64,000 bases of DNA from Conchocele bisecta (GCA_029237695.1 CM055271.1:31926462-31990461); one strand, 5' to 3'; positions 24,833 to 36,207 are shown, counted from the stretch's first letter. Numbers and translations are program-made. Notes: generated by a model from the letters alone, not told the origin.

Positions 24833-24984
24833 CTTCTATTGGCAGGACGGGCATAGCTTGTTCTTGCAATAACTAGAGTTCCACTTGATCGCAACCAAAT
24901 TTGATATACCTGTTTTTCACGGCAAGACAAAGAACCCTATCGATTTTCAAAATCTTTAGATAACTGGATAATTTTCACATTTTT
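24833..24984 (+). repeat. Fragment of the CGCAATAACTCGAG / TTCGGTATACATG repeat
   Basis: GCATAGCTTGTTCTTGCAAT and the following AACTAGAGTTCCACTTGATCG block is a unit of the family that makes tandem arrays at 29431-30157 and 31056-33589. Only one unit remains. Confidence 0.6.
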
Positions 24985-26620
24985 AGCTCACCTGAGCCAA
25001 AGGCTCAAGTGAGCTATTGCTACCGCTGTTCGTCCATCTACAATTTCAAAAGTCTTCTCCGGAACCGCTGGGCCGATGTTGGTCAAACTTCACACACATG
25101 GTACATAGGTATTACAAATTTGTTAAAATGGAGGATGCTGCCAATCCAAAATGGCTGCCGTCTAAAAATAGCACAGACGGATTTCGAAGAAACTTGGCAG
25201 GAATGATAGACGTACAGTGATCATTTGTGGGTGGCATATTCATCTTTACCGGAATCCCGACCGGAGACCTGCTTTCAGGGCTAATTTCTAATCAGCCCGG
25301 GGAGGGGCCTATGGCATACCACCCCCGGTGGTGTCGGCGTCCACAAACTTAACGTTGGGGTAAATGTCTTATAACATCTGTTTCCTTTCATGGAATGCCT
25401 TGATATTTCATACATGCATTCATCTGATGATACTCTATCGTGCTATAGCAAATCCATGACCCACCCCTTACCCCAAGGTCAAGGTCACAAACTTAACACA
25501 TTCATAAACTTAACGTTGGGGTAAATGTCTTGTAACATCTGTTTCCTTTCATGGAATGCCTTGATATTTCATACATGCATTCCTCAGATGACCCTCTATC
25601 ATGCTGTAGCAAATCCACTACCCACCACCCAACCCTTACCCCAAGTTCAAGGTCACACACAAACTTAGCATGTTCATAAACTTAACGTTGGGGTAAATGT
25701 TGTGTAACTTCTGTTTCTTTACAGGGAACACTTTGATATTTCATACATGCATTCATCTGATGATCCTCTATTGTGCTACAGCAAATCCATGACCCACCCC
25801 CACCCCTTTCCCCAAGATAAACATCATTAACTTAACGTTGGAGTAAATGTCTTTTTATAATTTCTGTTCATTTACAGGGAACGCCTTGATATTTCATACA
25901 TGCATTCATCTGATGATCCTCTATTGTGCTACAGCAAATACATGACCCACCCCCACCCCTTTCACCAAGGTCAAGGTCACAAACTTTGCACATTCATACA
26001 TGCATTCCTCATGTGAATAGCTATCGTGCTGTAGAAAATCACCAACTTAGTGCGTTCATAAACTTAACGTTGGGTTAAATTTTTATAACTTCTGTTTTCA
26101 TGGAGGGCATTGATATTTCATACATACATTCATTTTAATATGCTATATCATGCTATAGCAAATCCACGACCCACCTTCCACGACTGACCCCAATGTCAAG
26201 GTCCACTGCACACCCATTAACCCAAGATTAATTTATATAATATTCATGTTTTTTTTTATACAACTGTGCCAAGTTTGAGTGAACGCTGCCAACAGGCGAG
26301 CTTTGTTGTCTTCTGACAACTCTTGTTGACCAAATATGATCAAATCATATATCAAATTGAAGATATCAATGAGACGATCGCTCTGGTGCAGTTTTAATTG
26401 AAATTGGATGATTAAGTCATCCAAGATGACCGAATATGGTCGCATCATACAATGTATATCCCTTACAGTTGTCAGCGAAATGGGATGATTACGTCATCCA
26501 AAATGCTAAAATGGTGACCCCAGGGTCAAAAATGGGCATGGGGTCATATAGTGTTAAAATTTAATTTTTGGCTGAATATGGTCATGTCATGTACCAAAAT
26601 TAACGAGCCGATCAAATGGG
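24985..26620 (+). mobile_element. AGCTCACCTGAGC-family element interrupted by a tandem-array element
   Basis: After TTTT at 24981 the element begins AGCTCACCTGAGCC with the palindrome partner GGCTCAAGTGAGCT. Sequence to about 25220 and again from 26328 to about 26560 matches the intact family member at 36208-37160 (for example TTGAAGATATCAATGAGACG against TTGAAGGTGTCGATGAGGCG). The intervening 25221-26327 is a different element with five diverged units of roughly 150-180 bp beginning AACTTAACGTTGGGGTAAAT. It ends with GTTGTCTTCTGACAAC hairpin and TCTTGTT at 26321-26327, preceded by CAACAGGCGAGC. Confidence 0.65.
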
Positions 26621-26701
26621 TTTAGTACTAAATCCCATATATTACCTGTACAGTACATGTACTTTTACATGTAGGGGGGGGGGGGGGGGGGGGGGGGCAA
26701 A

Positions 26702-26735
<34 letters not shown>

Positions 26736-27015
26736 GGGGGGGGGGGGGGGGGGGGGGGGAATCCCAATGAATATTTATAATAAAAAAAACTATATTCAGC
26801 CCTGAAATCAGAATGATCCTGCTCTGATGCCAGGTCCTCGCCACACCAGAATCACTTGGCCCCCTCCAAAAAGCTGTAGGATCTTTCTACTTTTATAATG
26901 GGCAATAACCCAATTCAACTCCCAGGTAACAAAAAGAGCCAAAGGTAAAAACGTACCTGAGGGCCAAACCAGGCAAATCGTTATTCCTACAAGGAGGAAC
27001 CCCACCGTTAATTTA
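26621..27015 (-). repeat. Rep-G family copy containing a long poly-G tract
   Basis: This is a reverse-oriented Rep-G copy: TTAGTACTAAATCCCATATA at about 26625 and CAGGTCCTCGCCACACCAGA at about 26832. A G tract of about 80 nt (26674-26759, broken by CAAA and one T) replaces the short C-rich CCCCCC word found in other copies, so the tract is an expanded form of a family feature. Confidence 0.7.
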
Positions 27016-27177
27016 CGCCCCTTTTTCGACTCTGAAAATGTTTTTATTTCCTTTTCCGGCGAACAACTACTTCTCCAGTTTTCTCTTCATACTCGGTAAA
27101 AATTCCCAACATCAAGTGCAGGAGGACTAACGTTAACATCTGTCCCACTGATCCATCTGCTGTTATGCCCCTTTTTA
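27016..27177 (+). repeat. Flank repeat (CATCAAGTGCAGGAG family), left part
   Basis: The segment with CTTCATACTCGGTAAAAATT and CATCAAGTGCAGGAGGACTA ending GTTATGCCCCTTTTT is continued after the inserted element at 28757 (GACTATGAAAATTATTATTT). Related uninterrupted sequence occurs at about 35640-35790. Confidence 0.55.
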
Positions 27178-28756
27178 GCCAGGTTTTTTGAAAAAAAATC
27201 CAGGCTATTGGATTGGCGAAAGCCGGGCGGGCGGGCGGGCGGGCGTCCACAATCAATGTTAAGTTTTCGTGTTTGAGTCCATTTCTTTGTTACTGTACCA
27301 CCTAGGACCACCAAACTTTCACAGCTTCATAATCAAGGGGTGCCCACCACATATCACTATCCAACATGTTACTTTTTTTTAAAACTTGACCCATTTTTTT
27401 CCGCGTAGTCGACTTAGCCATTTTCAATGTTAAGTTTTCGCGTTTACAATGTTAAGTTTTTCGTGTTTAAGAGTCCATTTCTATTTGTACTGTACCACCT
27501 AGGAGATATTACCAAACTTTCACAGCTTCATAACCAAGGGGTGCCTACCACATACAACTATCCAACATGTGACCATTTTTTACCTTCACCTATTATTTCT
27601 ACGTAATTGACTTACCCACCCATTTTGAACGTTAACTTTTTAATGTACGTCTGGTTAAAGTTTTTTGGTTAAAACTTTTTCGTTATACTATATCTCTGCA
27701 ACTGCTTTGCCCATTACCTTGAAACTTCACATTGGTGTTTATCATCATCCATATTTTCATTCTAACCCCCAACCGTGCGGCCCCTGTGCCCAATGTCAAG
27801 GTCAAATACTTTGAATTTTTTTTGTTAAAGTTTTTTCGTGTACTATATCTCTGCAACTGCTTCACCCAATACCTTGATACTTCACATGGGTGTTTATCAT
27901 CATTGTCGCTCCTGCTTGCGGAAAGCGCGATCCTGTGCCCAATGTCAAGGTCAAATTACTTTGATTTTTTTTGTTAAAGTTTTTTTGTGTACTATATCTC
28001 TGCAACTGCTTCACCCAATACCTTGATACTTCACATGGGTGTTTATCATCATTGTCGCACCTGCTTGCGGAAAGCGCGATCCTGTGCCCCATGTCAAGGT
28101 CAAATTACTTGAATTTTTTTGTAAAGTTTTTTCGTGTACTATATCTCTGCAACTGCTTCACCCAATACCTTGATACTTCACATGGGTGTTTATCATCATT
28201 GTTGCACCTGCTTGCGGAAAGCGCGATCCTGTGCCCAATGTCAAGGTCAAATTACTTTGAATTTTTTTGTTAAAGTTTATTCGTGTACTATATCTCTGCA
28301 ACTGCTTCACCCAATACCTTGATACTTCACATGGGTGTTTATCATCATTGTCGCACCTGCTTGCGGAAAGCGCGATCCTTTGCCCTATGTCAAGTTCAAA
28401 TTACTTTGAATTTTTTTGTTAAAGTTTTTTCGTGTACTATATCTCTGCAACTGCTTTACCCAATACCTTGATACTTCACATGGGTGTTTATCATCATTGT
28501 CACACCTGCTTCTGGAAAGCGCGATATCGTCGGCATTTTGGCATACGTCCGTGCCGTTCGTCGTGTGTCCGGTTAAAGTTTTTTGGTTAAAGTTTTTCCA
28601 TCTACTATATCTATTTTTTTAGTGTCCATGCCTTGCCCCAAGGCGCGACATGCAGGCCACGGCCATCTAGTCTACAAAAAGTGGGTATAATTATGTTATC
28701 CAAGTGTCTATGCTTGGAAAAAACCTGGCCTTCGTGGCTTTGCCTCGTTTCTTGTT
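27178..28756 (+). mobile_element. Helentron-like element H3 with ~149-bp tandem array
   Basis: It starts AGCCAGGTTTTTTG right after TTTTT; AAAAAACCTGGC at 28718-28729 is the inverse of the start. A GGGCGGGCGGGCGGG block follows the 5' palindrome. An array of about five units of 148-149 bp (about 27820-28500) contains ACTATATCTCTGCAACTGCT, CTTGATACTTCACATGGGTG and AATGTCAAGGTCAAATTACT. The 3' end has the CATGCAGGCCACGGCCATCT word (about 28649), then CGTGGCTTTGCCTCG and TTTCTTGTT. Small open frames in the array repeat with the unit and are not genes. A second copy begins at 62696. Confidence 0.75.
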
Positions 28757-29030
28757 TGACTATGAAAATTATTATTTTTTCTTTGTTCCGTGAATTACTT
28801 CTACAGTTTTGGTCGATTCTCTTCATACTCGGTATACATTCCAACCATCAAGTGCAGGAATGTGTAACATAAAATTTTCCCTGTCCCACCGATCCGTCCG
28901 CAGTTATGACTCTGAAAATAATTTTTTCTTCAATCACTCACTCAGTGAATGAATGCTGTTGTATTCATGAATGCTCAACAGCGGTTTTAACAAACAATTT
29001 TCTAGTTTCATGAAATTTCACACATACATA
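28757..29030 (+). repeat. Flank repeat (CATCAAGTGCAGGAG family), right part
   Basis: GACTATGAAAATTATTATTT continues the repeat interrupted at 27177, then a second partial unit with TTCATACTCGGTATACATTC (about 28824) and CAGTTATGACTCTGAAAATA (about 28902). Similar sequence is at 35470-35830. Confidence 0.5.
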
Positions 29031-29430
29031 GTCCACGAGGGGTGATGTGCGCAAGAATGACAACTCTTGCATCACTAATTTTTTAGTTATCTCCCTTTGT
29101 TTTTTTTTGTGCATTGATTTCGTCTCCGGAGCATAAATCGCACACCCTTTGGAATATATTCATGAAACTTCACACACGTGTAGACCGCAACCCAAAGGTG
29201 TGTCACGCGCAAGAATGACAACTCTTGCGTTGCTAATGTTTTAATTATCTACCTTTGGTTTTTCTCTTGCTGATTTCCTGTCTGGAGCATAATTCACACA
29301 CCATTTGGAATATTTTCACGAAACTTCACACATGTGTATACCACTACCAAAGGTGTGTCGCGCACAAGCATGACAACTCTTGCGTCGCTATTTTGTTAGT
29401 TAATTTTTTAGTTATCTCCCTTTGTTTTTT

Positions 29431-30157
29431 ATACGCCCGTTTGAAAAAACGTGACGTTTTATGTATTCATCTTGTACAGGTGGGCGGGCGGGCGGGCGGG
29501 TGGGGGGGCGGGCGGGTGGCGGGCGGTCACAGCTTGTCCACGCAATAACTAGAAATCTACTTGACTTGATTATAACCAAATCTGGTATACATGTTTATCA
29601 CGGCAAGCCGAAGAAGCCTATTGATTTTCAAAAGTTTCCGATGACTCATCTCCCCTTGGCGACCATTTTTATTTTTCGTACTCTGTATCCTTGTCCACGC
29701 AATAACTCGAGTTCTACTTCACCACTCGTAACCAATTTCGGTATACATGTTTATCACGGCAAGACGAAGAAGCGTATTGATTTTCAAAAATTTCCGATAT
29801 AGTACACAAAAATTATCTGCCCTTGGCGGCCATTTTTAATTTTTGTATTCTGTATTCTTGTCCACGCAATAACTCAAGTTCTACTTCACCGATCAAAACC
29901 AAATTCGGTATACATGTTTATCACGGCAACACGAAGAAGCCTATTGATTTTGACATTTTTTCGATGACTTGTCTCCCCTTGGCAGTCATTTTTAATTTTC
30001 GCACTCTGTCCTTGTCCACGAAATAACTCCCCAAGTTTTACTTCACCGATCGAAACCAAATTCGGTATACATGTTTATCATGGCAAGATGAGTTATCTCC
30101 CCTTGTTGACTGGCCTTGCCTCGACGGGCGTATATTGTGACCTTCGGCACTCTTGTT
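29431..30157 (+). mobile_element. Helentron-like element H4a
   Basis: It starts ATACGCCCGTTTG after TTTTTT. ACGGGCGTATA (30124-30134) is the inverse of the start region TATACGCCCGT (29430-29440). The 3' end is a GTGACCTTCGGCAC hairpin (30137-30150) followed by TCTTGTT (30151-30157). Inside are a GGCGGGCGGGCGGG tract (29482-29525) and about four tandem units of 150-160 bp with CTTGTCCACGCAATAACT, AATTCGGTATACATGTTTAT and ATCTCCCCTTGG. Confidence 0.8.
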
Positions 30158-31055
30158 CAATCACTGATTTCCTGTCAACACCCTTTGGAATATTTTCATG
30201 AAACTTCACACATGTATGTGTGACTGTAGATCACGACCAAAAGGTGTGTCACGCGCAAGAATGACAACTCTTGCGTCGCTATTTTATCAGTTAATTTTTT
30301 AGTTATCTCCCTTTGGTTTTTCGTGCACTTATTTTGTGTCCGGAGCATAACTCGCACGCCCTTTGGAATATTTTCATGAACTTCACACATGTGTAAAACA
30401 CGACCAAATGGTGTGTCGCACCCAATAATGATAACTCTTGCATCACTAATTTTCGATTTATCTCCCTGTGTTTTTTTTTGCACACTGATTTCTTGTCCGG
30501 AGCATAACTCGAATACCCTTTGGAATAATTTTATGAAGCTTCAAACATACATAGATCATGACCGAAAGGTATGTCATGCACAAGAATGACAACTCATGCC
30601 ACACTAATTTTCGAGTTATCTCCCTTTGTTTTTTTGCTCACTGATTTCTTGTTCGAAGAATTAATCTAATACCCTTCTGAATATTTGCATGAAACTTCAC
30701 ACATGCATAGGCCCGCCATGACCCAAAGGTGTGTCACGTGCAAGAGTGACAACTCTTGCCTCACTAATGTTCGAGTTATCTTTGTTTTTGTGTACACTTA
30801 TTTCTTATTCTGAGCATAACTCAAATACCCGTTGGTATATTTTCATGAAACTTCACTCATGGCCCAAAGGTGTGTTGTGCGCAATAATGACAACTTTTGC
30901 CTCACACATTTTTTAGTTATCTCCCTTTGTTTTTTTCACACTCAAATACCCTTTTGAATTTTTTCACGAAACTTCACACATGCATAGACAACAACCCAAA
31001 GGTGTGTTGTACACAATAATGACATTGACAGACAACTCTTGCCTCACTCATTTTT

Positions 31056-33589
31056 ATACGCCTGTTTCTTGTATGGGTGGGCTGGCGGGCCGGCACAGCT
31101 TGTCCACGCAATAACTAGAGTGCTACTTGACGGATTTTAACCAAATTCGGTATACATGTTTATCACGGCAAGATAAAGAAGCCTATTGATTTTGAAAATT
31201 TTCCGATGACTTATCTCCCCTTGGTGGCCATTTTTATTTTTCGCACTCTGTATGTATCCTTGTCCACGCGATACTCAAGTTCTACTTCACCGATCGTAAC
31301 CAAATTCGGTATACATGTTTATCACGGCAAGATGAAGAAGCGTAAATTTTCCGATGACTTATCTCCCCTTGGTGGCCATTTTTAGCTCGACTATTCGAAG
31401 AATAAGTAGAGCTTATGTTGTCACCCCGGCGTCGGCATCACCGTCACGTCACGTCACGCCTTGGTTAAGGTTTTTAGTCAAGTTTGTATATGGAATACTA
31501 CTGGCCCTACACCCACCATACTTGGACAACTTCATCTCCTAGTGATGTACATCAATAACCCCTGATCTATATTTGACCTTGACCTACATTTCCTCTTGAA
31601 TTACTTGGTTAATTCCCCTTGGTTAAGGTTTTTAGTCAACCTTGGTTAAGGTTTTTAGTCAAGCTTGTATATGCAATACTACTGGCCCTACACCCACCAT
31701 ACTTGGACAACTTCATCTCCTAGTGATGCACATCAATAACCCCTCATCTATATTTGACCTTGACCTACATTTCCTCTTGAATTACTTGGTTAATTCCCCT
31801 TGGTTAAGGTTTTTAGTCAAGCTTGTATATGCAATACTACTGGCCCTACACCCACCATACTTGGACAACTTCATCTCCTAGTGATGCACATCAATAACCC
31901 CTCATCTATATTTGACCTTGACCTACATTTCCTCTTGAATTACTTGGTTAATTCCCCTTGGTTAAGGTTTTTAGTCAAGCATTGTATATGCAATACTACT
32001 GGCCCTACACCCACCATACTTGGACAACTTCATCTCCTAGTGATGCACATCAATAACCCCTCATCTATATTTGACCTTGACCTACATTTCCTATTGAATT
32101 ACTTACTTAATTCCCCTTGGTTAAGCTTTTTACTCAACCTTGGTTAAGATTTTTTTTCAAGCTTGTACATTGAATTCTATTGTGCATCCAGACACCATAC
32201 TTCGACAACCTTTTCTCATAGGTATGTACATCAATAACCCCTGATCTATATTTGACCTTGACCTACATTTCCTCTTCAATTACTTACTTAATTCCTTTTG
32301 GTTACGTTTTTAGTCAACCTTCTATATGGAATACTACTGGCCCTACACCCACCATACTTGGACAACTTCATCTCCTAGTGATGTACATCAACAACCCCTG
32401 ATCTATATTTCACCTTGACCTACATTTCCTCTTGAATTACTTACTTAATTCCCCTTGGTTAACGTTTTTAGTCAAGCTTGTAGATGGAATGACACCATAC
32501 TTGGACAACCTTTTCTCATAGTGATGTACATCAATAACCCCTGATCTATATTTGACCTTGACCTACATTTCCTCTTGAATTACTTACTTAATTCTCTTTG
32601 GTTAAGGTTTTTAGTCAAGCTTGTAGATGGAATACTCATGGCCCTACACCAACCATACTTGGACAACTTCATCTAGTGATGTACATCAGCAACCCCTGAC
32701 CTATATTTGACATTGACCTACATTTAACCTTAAATTACTTACTTAATTCCCCTTGGTTAAGGTTTTTACTCAACCTTGGTTAAGGTTTTTAGTCAAGCTT
32801 GTAGATGGAATACTATTGTGCATACAGACACCATACTTGGATAACTTTTTCTCATAGGGATGTACATCAATAACCGCTGACCTTTATTTTACCTTCACCT
32901 ACATTTAACCTTGAATTACTTGCTTAAAGTTTATAGTCAAGCTTGTATATGGAATACTTCTAGGCCTACATCAACCATACTTGGACAACTTCATCTCCTA
33001 GTGATGTACATCAATAATCCCTGACCTATATTTGACCTTGACCTACATTTATCCTTGGATTACTTAGTTATCTCACCTTGGTTACAGTTTTTACTAAAGC
33101 TTGTATATGGAATACTCCTGGGCCTACAGCAACCATACTTGGAAAACTTTATCTTCTAGTGATGTACATCAATAACCCCTGATAACCTACATTTAACCTT
33201 GAATTACTTACTTAATTTCCCTTGGTTAATGTTGTTAGTCAACCTTGGTTAAGGTTTTTATGCAGGCCGCAGCCACCTTCTTTGTCAAGCTATGTGTACA
33301 TCAACAACCCTTGTAGTCGAGCTATGCTGTTCTCCTACAGCTCTTGTTATTTTTCGCACTCTGTATGTATCCTTGTCCACGCGATAACTCAAGTTCCACT
33401 TCATCGATCGTAACCAAATTCGGTATACATGTTTATCACGGCAAGACGAAGAAGTCTATTGATTTTGTAAAATTTCTGATGACTTATTGACCCTTGGCAG
33501 CCATTTTTAATTTCCGCACTCTGTATCCTTGTCCTTGTTAACTGGCCTTGCCTCGACGGGCGTATATTTTGACCTTCGGCACTCTTGTT
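31056..33589 (+). mobile_element. Helentron-like element H4b, split by H5
   Basis: It starts ATACGCCTGTTTCTTG after TTTTT and ends with ACGGGCGTATA, the CTTCGG hairpin and TCTTGTT (33583-33589), the same ends as H4a. Excluding H5 (31384-33348) it is only about 570 bp with two or three CTTGTCCACGC units. The surrounding H6 unit is restored as CATTTTT|TAGTTATCTC when H4b is removed. Confidence 0.8.
31384..33348 (+). mobile_element. Helentron-like element H5 with ~158-bp tandem array
   Basis: The start TAGCTCGACTA (31383-31393), with palindrome partner through AATAAGTAGAGCT, is inverted as TAGTCGAGCTA (33314-33324). The end is a GCTGT-TCTCCT-ACAGC hairpin (33326-33341) followed by TCTTGTT (33342-33348). 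Ten or so units average 158 bp near the left, carrying CCTTGGTTAAGGTTTTTAGT, ACCATACTTGGACAACTTC and TTTGACCTTGACCTACATTT. It lies inside H4b; removal restores CCATTTTT|ATTTTTCGC, the sequence of the neighbouring H4 unit. Confidence 0.85.
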
Positions 33590-33649
33590 TAGTTATCTCT
33601 TTTTTCTAGATACTGTTTTTGGCAGATTTTCTTCATACTCGATATATAC

Positions 33650-33803
33650 CAGGGTTTGACACTAACTTTCGGGCGAGGGATTCCGCAGCATGGACATCCC
33701 TATTGTTACATTATGTTGAATGGGATTTTCTTGAAAATTCAGGGATTCCTCCTACAAAACAGGGATCCTCGGGATCCCGGGACACTGCGAGTGTCGACCC
33801 CTG
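33650..33803. mobile_element. 154-bp TIR element flanked by TATAC direct repeats
   Basis: The left end CAGGGTTTGACACTAAC and the right end GCGAGTGTCGACCCCTG are imperfect inverses. TATAC lies directly outside both (33645-33649 and 33804-33808). It is short and non-coding. Its ends resemble hAT-like CAGGG termini, but the duplication seen is 5 bp. Confidence 0.6.
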
Positions 33804-33808
33804 TATAC

Positions 33809-34100
33809 AGAGTCGAAAAAGATAGTGTTCACTTTTATTTTGGCTGTAATTTCTCAAATAAATCGATATATGTCACAAAAATTGCACAATAAGTTCAGGC
33901 GATATTGGCCTATCATACCGGATGGTAATATCGATATTGCAATGCTTCAGTGGCGTTGAATAGTGCTATGTAGTTTTGAGATTTTTTGCACGTTCAAGTC
34001 GTAAAACTTGTTCACGAATGTTAAAAGGTGGTTGACCTCATTATTTAGACACTTTGCTAGTAGCAAATCACAACACATTTGTTAGAGATGACGTTGCAAA
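33809..34100. other. Spacer; probable Tc1 left flank or 5' end
   Basis: No gene. It leads directly into the Tc1 remnant; a terminal inverted repeat for that element was not located with confidence. Confidence 0.35.
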
Positions 34101-35195
34101 ATGCCTAGGCTTTACCAAAATCAGAGAGTCCAAGCTGTCACGATGCTAGCCTCCGGTCAAACCACTACGGCCGTCGCTAGAGCTGTCGGTTGCCATTTTT
34201 CGTCTCCAACGTAGTTTCCAAATGACAGGTGACATAGTGGATCGAGCTCGTACTGGTCGACCCAGAGTTACTACGTCCCGTACAGATCGATTTATTATAG
34301 GAATGAATGGCCTTTTTGTGGAATTTATCGGGGTATAAACTTGGAAAAGTCGCGGGAATACTGGACGAAGGCCAGAAGGCCTCATCCAGTATTCCCACGA
34401 CTTTTCCAAGTTTATTATAGGAATGAATGGCCTTTTTGTGGAATTTATTGAGGTATAAACTTGGAAAAGTCGCGGGAATACTGGACGAAGGCCGGAAGGC
34501 CTTGTCCAGTATTCCCGCGACTTTTCCAAGTTTATATCCCCGATAAATTCCACAAAAAGGCCATTCATTCCTTATAATTCCGGCATCTCCGACGTTGATT
34601 TAAAACGCCGTCGAGCACAGCGACGCCGAGACAATACCGAATTTCAGGTTAATCCGTTATAAACCATTTGAGAAACGTAACCAAATCGACCATGTCAGCA
34701 ATACGTTGGTCAGATAATAAATCAGTGGGCTAGTGTTCTCTTTACAGACGAGTCTAATTTGAGTCATGCTGATTTCGCTGATTCGTGCCTTCTGCAGAGG
34801 GATAAGATTCGGTTGGGGTGGTGTCCTGGTTTGGGGAGGAATCATGGACGGATGTAAGACGGAATTGGTTGTCATTCGCGGGAACATTAATGCACAGTCG
34901 TTACGGCCAGCAGTGGTTCCTTTTCTGCAGAGACACGGCCCAGACATCCTGATGCAGGATAATGTAAGGCCGCACACGGCTAGAATTACCCTCAATTTCC
35001 TTGGCTTGCCTTGGCCCGTGCTGCATCAATCACCAGATATGAACCCAATTGAGCATATCTGGGATGAACTGGGCAGAAAGGGTAAGATCCAGACACGTGC
35101 TAAACAATGTACGGGAATTATCCGAAGCCCTGTTCCAGGAATGGAATCGGATTCCAGAAGACGTCATTTGACGTTACGTACAGTCTATGCGTAGA
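34101..35195 (+). pseudogene. Tc1/mariner transposase, broken and interrupted by FB1
   Basis: ATG at 34101 opens a frame with QRVQAVTMLASGQTTTAVAR, the first helix-turn-helix of Tc1 transposases, closed by a stop 37 codons later. After a frameshift RTGRPRVTT (about 34245) is the GRPR-like linker. FB1 sequence occupies about 34290-34578. The catalytic region resumes with VLFTDESNLS (about 34735; first catalytic Asp), GGVLVWGGIMDG, LMQDNVRPHTAR (second Asp) and SPDMNPIEHIWDELGR (catalytic Glu). Only 30 residues separate the second Asp from the Glu instead of the usual 34, so a small deletion lies in the core. The copy cannot be active. Confidence 0.9.
34290..34578. mobile_element. Foldback element FB1, copy c (tandem/partly duplicated)
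   Basis: Two GGAATGAATGGCC starts (34300 and 34421) and a final inverted GGCCATTCATTCC (about 34559) show a partly duplicated hairpin: arm, centre AAGGCCAGAAGGCCT, a partial inverse arm, then a full hairpin with centre AAGGCCGGAAGGCCTT. It lies within the Tc1 transposase reading frame, and the ~200-bp partner unit is absent here. Confidence 0.8.
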
Positions 35196-35889
35196 CGCAT
35201 AGTGACGTTATTGCGCAAGAGGTGGGCATAACCGATATTGATTGAAACATCTGCCCATCGCATTTTTTATTCGTAAATTTCACGCAACCGCCAACACTTC
35301 AACAAACCCTATGGTGTTTCAACTGGCGTCACATGAGAACCATTGAAAGCACCCAATTCTCAATTCACCATTGTCTTATGGCCCACAGATTTCCTTAAAT
35401 TTTAATATATCATATGCCATGCTTTGACATGACAGTACATCTAAAATCTACCAACATATACAGTGAACACTTTCTTGTTTGACTCGGTATACATCCCATC
35501 CATCAAGTGTAGGAGTGCATAACTTAAAAATGTTCAGTGTCCACCAATCCATCCACAGTTATGCCCCATTTTCCACTTTTCCACTTTTCCGGCGAACTAC
35601 TTCTATAGCACCATTCCATTCCTTGTCATGCGAATTCTACAGTTTTTGGCCGATTCTCTTCATACTCTGTATACATCCCAACTGTCAGTGCAGGAGTGTG
35701 TAACGTAAATATTTTCGTTGTCCCACCGATCCATTCGCAGTTATGCCCCTTTTTCGGGGCTGAAAATAATTTGTTCTCCAATCACTCACTCAATGATTCC
35801 TGTTGTATTCATGAATGCTCAACGGCGGTGGCATTTTGTTTTACAAACAATTTTCGTGGGAGCATGCGATGGGTAATTTAATGATCGGG
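35196..35889 (+). repeat. CATCAAGTGCAGGAG family copies and spacer
   Basis: From about 35470 two diverged units are present (CTCGGTATACATCCC, ATCAAGTGTAGGAGTGCATA; then TCTGTATACATCCCAACTGT). GTTATGCCCCTTTTTCGG and GGCTGAAAATAATTTG at about 35740 supply a contiguous version of the site that H3 occupies near 27177. 35196-35470 shows nothing recognisable. Confidence 0.5.
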
Positions 35890-36200
35890 GTTCATATCCT
35901 TACCGGAATTCCGACTGGAGACCTGGTTTGGCCCTCACATACGTCTTTGGCATTCTGTATGTGACAGTTGAATCTGGTTATAACCCTTTTGTGAGTATTA
36001 CGATTATTCGTAAGCCTATTTTAGGGGAAGGGGCCAAGTGACTGGTGTGGTATGGATATATTTTTTCTCGATGTAAATATTCCGTTCTGATTTTGGGATT
36101 TTCCCCCCAATGCAGCAAGTTAAAACGGGGTAGAACCCATTTGCTCGGCCTTACATGACCTAGCTGTTGATAACAAACAAACAAAAGAAAAAAAAATCTG
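35890..36200 (+). repeat. Rep-G family fragment, forward orientation
   Basis: Contains CTTACCGGAATTCCGACTGG, CCTGGTTTGGCCCTCACATA and GGGGCCAAGTGACTGGTGTG, matching the repeat at 39685-40140. It ends ACAAACAAACAAAAG, the family's (AAAC)n-like tail. Confidence 0.6.
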
Positions 36201-36207
36201 GTTTTTT

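Larger units (their letters stand above)
29031..33640 (+). repeat. H6 tandem array (CAAGAATGACAACTCTTGC units) hosting nested elements
   Basis: Units of about 150-175 bp repeat the order AGTTATCTCCCTTTG, TCCGGAGCATAACTC, CCCTTTGGAATATTTTCATG, AAACTTCACACATG, CAAAGGTGTGTC and AATGACAACTCTTGC. About nine to ten units are recognisable between 29040 and 31055. The array is interrupted by H4a (29431-30157) and H4b (31056-33589) and resumes with TAGTTATCTC at 33590. The same family occurs at 57540-58170 and 60410-60740. Confidence 0.8.

Noticed and set aside
24985..26327. One single Helentron-like element from AGCTCACCTGAGC to the TCTTGTT at 26327
   Set aside because: Sequence after 26328 matches the interior of the AGCTCACCTGAGC family (36208-37160), so the 26327 terminus belongs to an inserted element, not to the outer one.
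27838..28622. Series of 62-100 codon frames with near-identical sequence
   Set aside because: They recur with the 148-149 bp unit of H3, shift frames between units, and also appear in the second H3 copy, so they reflect the tandem array rather than genes.
29031..31055. CRISPR-like look of regularly spaced repeats
   Set aside because: The units are contiguous tandem repeats of 150-175 bp without unique spacers, in a eukaryotic context.
31642..32147. 79-115 codon frames repeating every 158 bp
   Set aside because: Same reason: they follow the H5 minisatellite unit.
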